Shown piece by piece: positions 57,249 through 64,000 of a stretch of 64,000 nt of DNA. Under the pieces are notes generated by a model. It searched no databases. It saw nothing but the letters and a program-made list of their open reading frames with translations, and was not told the origin of the DNA. Source of the DNA: JAHFDS01 sp964593795 (GTDB lineage: Bacteria; Myxococcota_A; Polyangia; JAHFDS01); assembly GCA_964593795.1 (NCBI GenBank), contig CAZQJC010000095.1:1-64000 (forward strand), given 5' to 3'. Each line of letters starts with the position of its first letter. Within the stretch, counting starts at the first letter, position 1. Position numbers and translations under genes: made by a program.

Positions 57249-57926
57249 TCACGGCGACCAGCTCCGGCGCTGCAGCATCCGCTCGGCCATCCGCTCGTCG
57301 ATGAGCTCGAAGCGGTGATCGTCGCGATCGTAGATGTAGAGGTCGCCGGTCGCGATGTCCCACCACCAGGCGTGGATGCCGATGTCGTGGTTGACCACGC
57401 GCTCGCGGATCTGCGGGTAGCTCAGCACGTGATCGATCTGCGTGAGCACGTTGGCCTGCGACAGCCGGTCGTACTCGGGCAGCTCGGGATCGAGGGTCGG
57501 CATGGCGCGCATCCGCTCGAGGGCGGGGCGGCCGTGCTCGAGCCAGGCGGCCAGGTGCGCGAGCTCCGGGCCTGACGGCGGCGGCTCGAGGAGCGCCTTC
57601 ATCGCGCCGCAGCGCGAGTGGCCGCACACGATCACGTCGTTGACGTGGAGCACGTGCAGCGCGAACTCGATGCACGCGGTCTCCGAGATGTCGCCCGGCG
57701 ACTCGCCGTGCGCGCCCGCCCGGGGGACGAGGTTGCCGACGGTACGCGAGACGAACAGGTCGCCCGGCTCGGTGGACACCATGATGTTCGGGACCACGCG
57801 GCTGTCCGAGCAGGTCATGAACAGCGTGTCGGGGGTCTGCCGCTCGGCCAGGGCCTGCAGCCGAGGAAGCAGGCTGGGCAGCGTGGTCCGGCGGAACTCC
57901 AGGAGGCCTCGGATCAGCTTCTCCAC
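57249..57926 (-). CDS. Beta-class carbonic anhydrase
   Basis: This 225-aa enzyme has zinc ligands C39 (TCSDSR, with the D41/R43 dyad), H103 and C106 (CGHSRCGAM). The SRTVGNLVP and HAWWWDIATGDLYIYD blocks are typical of bacterial beta-CAs. It hydrates CO2 in the cytoplasm, possibly supplying bicarbonate to acetyl-CoA carboxylase or to carboxylases of the ethylmalonyl-CoA route. It is convergent with the cytochrome operon with no gap between stops. Confidence 0.93.
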   Translation of the reverse strand: MEKLIRGLLEFRRTTLPSLLPRLQALAERQTPDTLFMTCSDSRVVPNIMVSTEPGDLFVSRTVGNLVPRAGAHGESPGDISETACIEFALHVLHVNDVIVCGHSRCGAMKALLEPPPSGPELAHLAAWLEHGRPALERMRAMPTLDPELPEYDRLSQANVLTQIDHVLSYPQIRERVVNHDIGIHAWWWDIATGDLYIYDRDDHRFELIDERMAERMLQRRSWSP

Positions 57927-58023
57927 ACCCCGAGACTACCAGCGAACCGCTGCCCTTCGGGCTGATGATGCGACGCGTCATTCCGCGCTTGACCTGGCCC
58001 GGGCGCCGGCGGACGCTCCCGGC

Positions 58024-58704
58024 GTGTCCAGGTTGACCCCGCTCGGCGACGGCCTCTGGGTGGTGGCCGCGCCGCTCTCGCTCCTCGGCATGCGCATCGG
58101 GACCCGGATGACGCTCGTGCGGCTCGAGGACGGCTCGCTCGTGCTCCACTCGGCCGTACCGATCGACGACGCGCTCGCGAAGGAGATCGACGCGCTCGGC
58201 CCCGTGCGCCACGTGATCGCGCCGAACGCGTTCCATCACCTGTACGCGCAGCCCGCGCTCGATCGCTGGCCGGACGCGCGCTCGTGGGCGGCGCCGGCGC
58301 TCGCGAAGAAGCGCAAGGACCTGCGCATCGACGCGCGCTTCGACGAAGACGCCGCGCTGCCCTTTGCGCGCGAGCTCGAGCCGCTCACGATCCGGGGCTG
58401 CAAGCTCGGCGAGACCGTGCTGCTGCACCGCCGGACCGGCACCATCGTGTCGAGCGACCTGACGGAGAACTTCTCGTACTCGGACCACCTGCCGACGCGC
58501 CTCTACCTCAAGGCGTCGGGCGTCTACGGCAAGCCGGGCTGGAGTCGCCTGCTGCGCTGGCTCTACGACGACCGCAAGGCCGCGCGCCAGAGCGTCGAGC
58601 GCCTCCTGCGCTGGGACTTCGACCGCGTGGTGCTCGCGCACGGCGAGCCCATCGTCACGGGCGGCCGCGCCGCGATCGAAGAGACCTTTCGCTTTCTCGG
58701 ATGA
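58024..58704 (+). CDS. DUF4336 metallo-hydrolase-like protein
   Basis: This 226-aa protein fits DUF4336: LTPLGDGLWVVAAPLSLLGMRIGTRM at the N-terminus, then VIAPNAFHHLYAQPALDRWP, LHRRTGTIVSSDL, and a C-terminal VVLAHGEPI. It shares a degenerate metallo-beta-lactamase-like layout. No reaction is known for the family. The start is GTG 58024, and the stop overlaps a possible start of the mesaconyl-CoA hydratase gene (ATGA at 58701). Confidence 0.78.
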   Translation: MSRLTPLGDGLWVVAAPLSLLGMRIGTRMTLVRLEDGSLVLHSAVPIDDALAKEIDALGPVRHVIAPNAFHHLYAQPALDRWPDARSWAAPALAKKRKDLRIDARFDEDAALPFARELEPLTIRGCKLGETVLLHRRTGTIVSSDLTENFSYSDHLPTRLYLKASGVYGKPGWSRLLRWLYDDRKAARQSVERLLRWDFDRVVLAHGEPIVTGGRAAIEETFRFLG

Positions 58705-58739
58705 ACGCCGCCAGCGGCCCACCCCGCCACGGAGCACCC

Positions 58740-59789
58740 ATGACCAAGACGAACGCAGGCAACTTCTTCGAGGACTTCCGCATCGGTCAGGCGATCGACC
58801 ACGCGACGCCGCGCACCGTGACGGAGGGTGACGTCGCGCTCTACACCGCGCTCTACGGCCCCCGCTTCGCCGTGCAGTCGTCGGACGAGCTCGCCCGCAA
58901 GCTGGGCTATCCGCGCGCGCCCGTGGACGACCTCCTCGCGTTCCACCTGGTCTTCGGCAAGACGGTGCCGGACGTGTCGCTCAACGCCGTGGCGAACCTC
59001 GGGTACGCGGACGGCGTCTTCGGCGCGCCGGTCTTCCCGGGGGACACGCTCTCGACACGCTCCACGGTGATCGGCCTCAAGGAGAACTCGAACGGCAAGA
59101 CGGGCGTCGTGTACGTGCGGTCGGTGGGCACGAACCAGCGCGGCGAGGTCGTGCTGTCGTACGCGCGCTGGGTGATGGTGAACAAGCGCGACGCATCCGC
59201 CCCGGCGCCGGCCGCGGTGACGCCGGAGCTGCCGAAGACCGTGCCCGTCGAGCGCCTCGTGATCCCGGGAAACATGCGCCTGGGCGAGTACGACTTCGCG
59301 GCCGGTGGTGCACCGCACAAGTGGGGGGACTACGCCGTCGGTGAGCGCATCGATCACGTGGACGGCATGACGCTCGAGGAGTCCGAGCACCAGCTCGCGA
59401 CGCGCCTCTACCAGAATACGGCCAAGGTGCACTTCGACCAGCGCCTCGCCGAAGAGGGGCGCTTCAAGCGGCGCCTCGTGTACGGCGGCCACGTGATCAG
59501 CATGGCGCGCGCCCTGTCCTTCAACGGACTGCCGAACGCGTTTCGCATCGCCGCGCTGCACGCGGGCGCGCACGCGAACCCGACCTTCGCGGGCGACACC
59601 ATCTACGCGTGGAGCGAGGTGCTCGAGCGGCAGGAGGTCCCGGGCCGCGCGGACGTGGGCGCGCTCCGCCTGCGGCTCGTGGCGGTCAAGAACGAGGCCG
59701 CGGCGCGCTTCCCCTACAAGACCGCCGAGGGCAAGTACGAGGACGCGGTCGTGCTCGATCTCGACTACACCGCGCTCCTGCCGCGATAG
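58740..59789 (+). CDS. mch: Mesaconyl-CoA hydratase (beta-methylmalyl-CoA dehydratase), double hot-dog
   Basis: This 349-aa protein has two MaoC-like hot-dog domains. The N-terminal block TNAGNFFEDFRIGQAIDH, FGKTVPDVSLNAVANLGYA and GLKENSNGKTGVVYVRSVG closely resemble, from memory, the mesaconyl-CoA hydratase of Rhodobacter sphaeroides. It interconverts mesaconyl-CoA and beta-methylmalyl-CoA in the ethylmalonyl-CoA pathway. The start ATG 58740 has CGGAG upstream; ATG 58701, coupled to the DUF4336 stop, is the alternative. Other pathway genes are outside this window. Confidence 0.85.
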   Translation: MTKTNAGNFFEDFRIGQAIDHATPRTVTEGDVALYTALYGPRFAVQSSDELARKLGYPRAPVDDLLAFHLVFGKTVPDVSLNAVANLGYADGVFGAPVFPGDTLSTRSTVIGLKENSNGKTGVVYVRSVGTNQRGEVVLSYARWVMVNKRDASAPAPAAVTPELPKTVPVERLVIPGNMRLGEYDFAAGGAPHKWGDYAVGERIDHVDGMTLEESEHQLATRLYQNTAKVHFDQRLAEEGRFKRRLVYGGHVISMARALSFNGLPNAFRIAALHAGAHANPTFAGDTIYAWSEVLERQEVPGRADVGALRLRLVAVKNEAAARFPYKTAEGKYEDAVVLDLDYTALLPR

Positions 59790-59815
59790 GGCGCGTCCGG
59801 TTCGGCGCCGGCTGG

Positions 59816-60172
59816 TCAGCGCAGGGCGGGCAGCTTGGCGTGGAAGCGCGCGTGGAGCGGCTCGGGCAGGCAGGCCCAGCCGGAGAGGTCCGCGCGCACG
59901 GATTCCGTGGCGCGCCGGCGCGAGTCCGCGTCGGTCGCGTTCGCTGCGGCGGCGAGGGCTGCGTGCATCCGTGTGAGGCGCGCGTCCTCGGCGGCGGAGA
60001 TGAGGTCGAGGGCGGCTCGACCTCGAGCCAGCTCGCCGTGCTCGAGGTGAAACGCCGCCGCGTGCAGGGCCTCGATCACGTCCTCGGTGGGGCAGGGCGG
60101 CGGTGCGGGCGCGCCCGGGCGCGAGCACGCCGCGACCAGGGTGAGCGCCGCTGCGGCCAGCCTCGCCGTCAT
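59816..60172 (-). CDS. Small helical lipoprotein after phaC
   Basis: This 118-aa protein starts MTARLAAAALTLVAAC (lipobox) and is otherwise helical, with IEALHAAAFHLEHGELARGR and SAAEDARLTRMHAALAAAAN. No domain is recognised. Its ATG 60172 overlaps the phaC stop (ATGA), so it is translated with phaC even though it is exported; its link to polymer synthesis is unknown. Confidence 0.65.
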   Translation of the reverse strand: MTARLAAAALTLVAACSRPGAPAPPPCPTEDVIEALHAAAFHLEHGELARGRAALDLISAAEDARLTRMHAALAAAANATDADSRRRATESVRADLSGWACLPEPLHARFHAKLPALR

Positions 60173-61268
60173 GGCCGCGCGCGCGGGCGCGGGCGCTTCC
60201 TCGCTGCGGGAGCGGCGGGTGCGGGCTTCGCGGCGGGTGCGGGCTTCGCGGCGGGGGCGGGCCTGGCGTCGCGGTCGGCCCAGAACTTCGAGATCGCGGG
60301 CCACAGGCCCCGCGCGGCCGCGCGCGAGACGACGGCGCCGACGTGGCCGCCCGGCAGGTAGAGGTGGTGCCTGTCCGCGGTCGCCACGCGCTCGAGCAGG
60401 CACGCGGCGCTCTGCCAGGGGACGATGGTGTCGTGCTCGAACGTCACCGCGAGGGTCGGGCAATCGATCGTCTCGAGGCGCGCAGGCCGCCCGCCGAGGC
60501 GGAAGACGCCCTGCCAGAGCGCGTCCTTGCGGTAGAGCTCCTCGAGGTAGGTCACGTAGCACTCGCCGGGGAACGACACGTTGTCGTTGCCCCAGGCCTC
60601 GAGAGCGAGGAACCCGTCGAGGAACTCGTCGTTCCACGCGCGATCGAGCAGCGAGACGAGCTTGGCCAGGTTCAAGGTCGGCCGCAGCAGCTGGAAGGCT
60701 GACTGCATGAGCGGCCACGGCACGTTGCCCCACGCGTCGACGAGCGCGCGCACGTCGAACGAGCGGGTGCGGGTCCACGCGGTCAGCAGGCCCGGATCCG
60801 AGAAGCGCACCGGCGCCGCGAGCAGCGCGAGCGAGGACATCCTGCTCTTGTGCGCTGCAGCATGGATGCTCGCCAGGGTGCCCCCCAGGCAGTAGCCGAG
60901 GACGTGCGGGGGCGCCCCGCTCGCGCGCTCGACCTGTCGGAGCGCACGGCCGAGCCAGCGATCGGCCACGTCGTCGAAGGTGACGAAGCGATCCTCGTCG
61001 CCAGGCGTGCCCCAGTCGATGCAGTAGACGTCGTGCCCGGCCGCGACCATCCACTCGGCGAAGCTCTTTCCGGGCAGGAGGTCGAGCACGTAGTGCCGGT
61101 TGATGAGCGAGGGCACCATGAGGACCGGCGTCCGCAGCGCCGGGCCCGCGTCGCGCGGGCGATAGCGCAGGAGACGCCACTTGTTCTCGGAGAACACCGC
61201 GTCGGCCGGCGTCGTGCCGACAGGCGGCCGGGCCCGAAGGGGCAAGCCGAGGAGCGCGGAGAGGCCCT

Positions 61269-61272
<4 letters not shown>
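60169..61272 (-). CDS. phaC: Class III poly(3-hydroxyalkanoate) synthase subunit PhaC
   Basis: This 367-aa synthase has the lipase-like box GYCLGGT with nucleophile C128, the HVYCIDWG-like region (DVYCIDWGTPGDED), the catalytic Asp candidate in FEHDTIVPW and the His in LPGGHVGAV. Length and spacing fit class III/IV PhaC, which needs a PhaE or PhaR partner. The C-terminus carries a PAPAAKPAPAAK repeat and Arg-rich end not usual for the family. It polymerises 3-hydroxyacyl-CoA in the cytoplasm. GTG 61272 overlaps the stop of the acyl-CoA synthetase (GTGA). Confidence 0.9.
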
Positions 61273-63032
<1,760 letters not shown>

Positions 63033-63057
63033 GAGGTCTCCTGTCGACGGCGGTCGG

Positions 63058-63351
63058 TCAGCGTCCGGGGCGCTGCGCGTCGGCGAGCTGCTCCTCGAGG
63101 TCGAGGATGCGCGACTGGAGCTGGTTGAGCATGTGGAGCGCGCGCTCCTGGTCGCGCTTGGTGGGAAGGCCCATCGAGCCCCAGAGGGCGGCGAGGGTCT
63201 TGTCGCTCTGGGCCTTGCCGCGCATGAGCGCCGTCATCATCGCCCCGGCCGGCTCGAGCACGAGCGGGCTCTGCATCCACTCCTCGAGCAGCTTGGCCGT
63301 CGCGGACTCCCACACGTCGAAGCTCTTCTTCCAGTCGTCCCAGCCGATCAT
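63058..63351 (-). CDS. Small PhaE-like/PHA synthase-associated protein
   Basis: This 97-aa helical protein begins MIGWDDWKKSFDVWESATAKLLEEW and continues with PLVLEPAGAMMTALMRGKAQSDK, ending in a coiled coil (MLNQLQSRILDLEEQLADAQ). Composition and position recall the PhaE/PhaR partner of class III/IV synthases, but it is much shorter than a typical PhaE. It may be a truncated or minimal activator, or a phasin-like granule protein. It has its own GAGGA-type leader and precedes the synthetase gene. Confidence 0.62.
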   Translation of the reverse strand: MIGWDDWKKSFDVWESATAKLLEEWMQSPLVLEPAGAMMTALMRGKAQSDKTLAALWGSMGLPTKRDQERALHMLNQLQSRILDLEEQLADAQRPGR

Positions 63352-63366
63352 CTCGTCCTCCGTTCG

Positions 63367-64000
63367 TCAGAAACCAAGGCGGCGAACCTCGGCCGCCGTC
63401 GTGAAATCCTCGGCGGGCTCGTCGTCGCGCGACATCACGCGGGCGACCTCGCCGAGGCACTCGAACATCCATTGCACCTGCCGCCGCGTGCGCGGGTTGC
63501 CCGCCGCCGGCGCCACCGTCACGAGGGTCCTCACGCGGAGCGCCTGCGTGACCTCCACGTCCGGGAGCACCACGCGCCCGGACCCGTCGACCCGCACCTC
63601 GTAGCGATCCTCGCCGACGTACGGCAGGCCCTGCAGCGTGCCCGCCGTGATGCGCCCGGTCTCCGTGAAGGCGCGCTCGGGCGTCACAGGGAAGCGCAGC
63701 ACGGCGACCGGACGGTCGTACGCGAGCAGCGTCTTCCCCTCCGGGGGCGCGGCCTCCGAGGACGCGACGCCATGCAGCCACACCGCGCCGTCGTCCTGCG
63801 AGTAGACACCCTCGATCTTCCCGTCTCGGTCCACGGGCGTGACGAACGTGGCCCCGGGGAAGGACGCCCGATACCAGCGGTCGGCGATCGCCCGGGGTCC
63901 GAGGGCGACCCGGGCGTCGTCGGCGCTCGCCGTGAAGTCCCACACGCGCCGGCCGCCCTCGTCGGCCGCGCCCGCGACGTCGACCGAACGCGGCTGGTCT
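63367..64000 (-). CDS. Unknown protein, partial at the window edge
   Basis: The frame ends at 63367 and is open to the right edge, so the N-terminus is missing. The visible 210 residues contain VALGPRAIADRWYRASFPGA, VWLHGVASSEAAPPEGKTLLAY and VQWMFECLGEVARVMSRDD; strands predominate and there is one short helix at the end. A GTG at 63945 could be an internal start but the frame continues past it. No family is recognised. It is likely co-transcribed with the PHA genes downstream of it. Confidence 0.65.
   Translation of the reverse strand, partial: DQPRSVDVAGAADEGGRRVWDFTASADDARVALGPRAIADRWYRASFPGATFVTPVDRDGKIEGVYSQDDGAVWLHGVASSEAAPPEGKTLLAYDRPVAVLRFPVTPERAFTETGRITAGTLQGLPYVGEDRYEVRVDGSGRVVLPDVEVTQALRVRTLVTVAPAAGNPRTRRQVQWMFECLGEVARVMSRDDEPAEDFTTAAEVRRLGF

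Overview
The window is a chromosomal segment of a GC-rich bacterium, most likely a member of the Myxococcota. This is inferred from gene content, not from a marker gene: a pilMNOPQ cluster, many putative lipoproteins with Gly-, Pro- or Cys-rich low-complexity stretches, a zinc-ribbon Ser/Thr kinase, a VWA lipoprotein ending in a MopE-type Asp/Cys motif, a lone Roadblock/LC7 protein, FHA-EAL and PilZ-like signalling proteins, and GC-rich third codon positions almost throughout. I see no rRNA, tRNA, CRISPR array, transposase, integrase or phage gene. Apart from one AT-rich promoter region near 26.9 kb the composition is uniform.

Layout. 1-9 kb: an overlapping inverted-repeat pair, an SDR oxidoreductase, a PEGA-type protein coupled to a Ser/Thr kinase, two Gly/Cys-rich lipoproteins flanking a LamG-M23 lipoprotein, a metallophosphoesterase, an IbaG-like BolA protein and a class I aminotransferase. 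9-13 kb: a single-TM protein, a thiolase-fold protein without cysteine nucleophiles, and a clear MutH. 13-25 kb: a long minus-strand block, much of it with stop-start overlaps (M20 peptidase, cupin, two alpha/beta hydrolases, PilZ-like/GAF-like protein, parvulin, D-threonine-aldolase-like enzyme, DUF4031, rhodanese), headed by a VWA lipoprotein. 25-27.5 kb: an NtrC-type regulator and a small HTH protein with a strong sigma70-like promoter. 28-40 kb: pilM-N-(small ORF)-O-P-Q, then an aroK-aroB fusion, a lipoprotein, LC7, aroQ, accB and accC. 41-47 kb: mfd, a parvulin chaperone split by an in-frame TAG, and surA. 47-54 kb: bolA, a DCC thioredoxin-fold protein, an NAD(P)-binding protein, a Cys-rich lipoprotein, FHA-EAL, an orphan TRAP solute-binding protein and a PDZ protein. 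54-57.2 kb: a tightly packed c-type cytochrome operon with non-canonical heme motifs. 57.2-64 kb: beta-carbonic anhydrase, DUF4336, mesaconyl-CoA hydratase, and a polyhydroxyalkanoate cluster (phaC, acyl-CoA synthetase, small PhaE-like protein) running off the right edge.

How they fit. The central block builds the type IV pilus alignment complex and secretin, followed by shikimate and fatty-acid precursor genes; pilQ-aroKB and aroQ-accBC adjacency is seen in other Proteobacteria. mfd-parvulin-surA links repair to outer-membrane protein folding. Mesaconyl-CoA hydratase beside PHA synthesis suggests C2 assimilation by the ethylmalonyl-CoA pathway feeding or draining a storage polymer.

Most novel items. 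(i) A dispersed structured repeat found four times, each beginning 7-9 nt after a stop codon and in the same orientation as that gene, with a stem whose sequence varies but pairing is kept. (ii) The operon at 54042-57248, combining CX4CH, CX2CH and CX3CH heme sites with an outer-membrane barrel and a cytochrome P460-like protein. (iii) A PilQ with a coiled coil of about 420 residues inserted between its AMIN domains.
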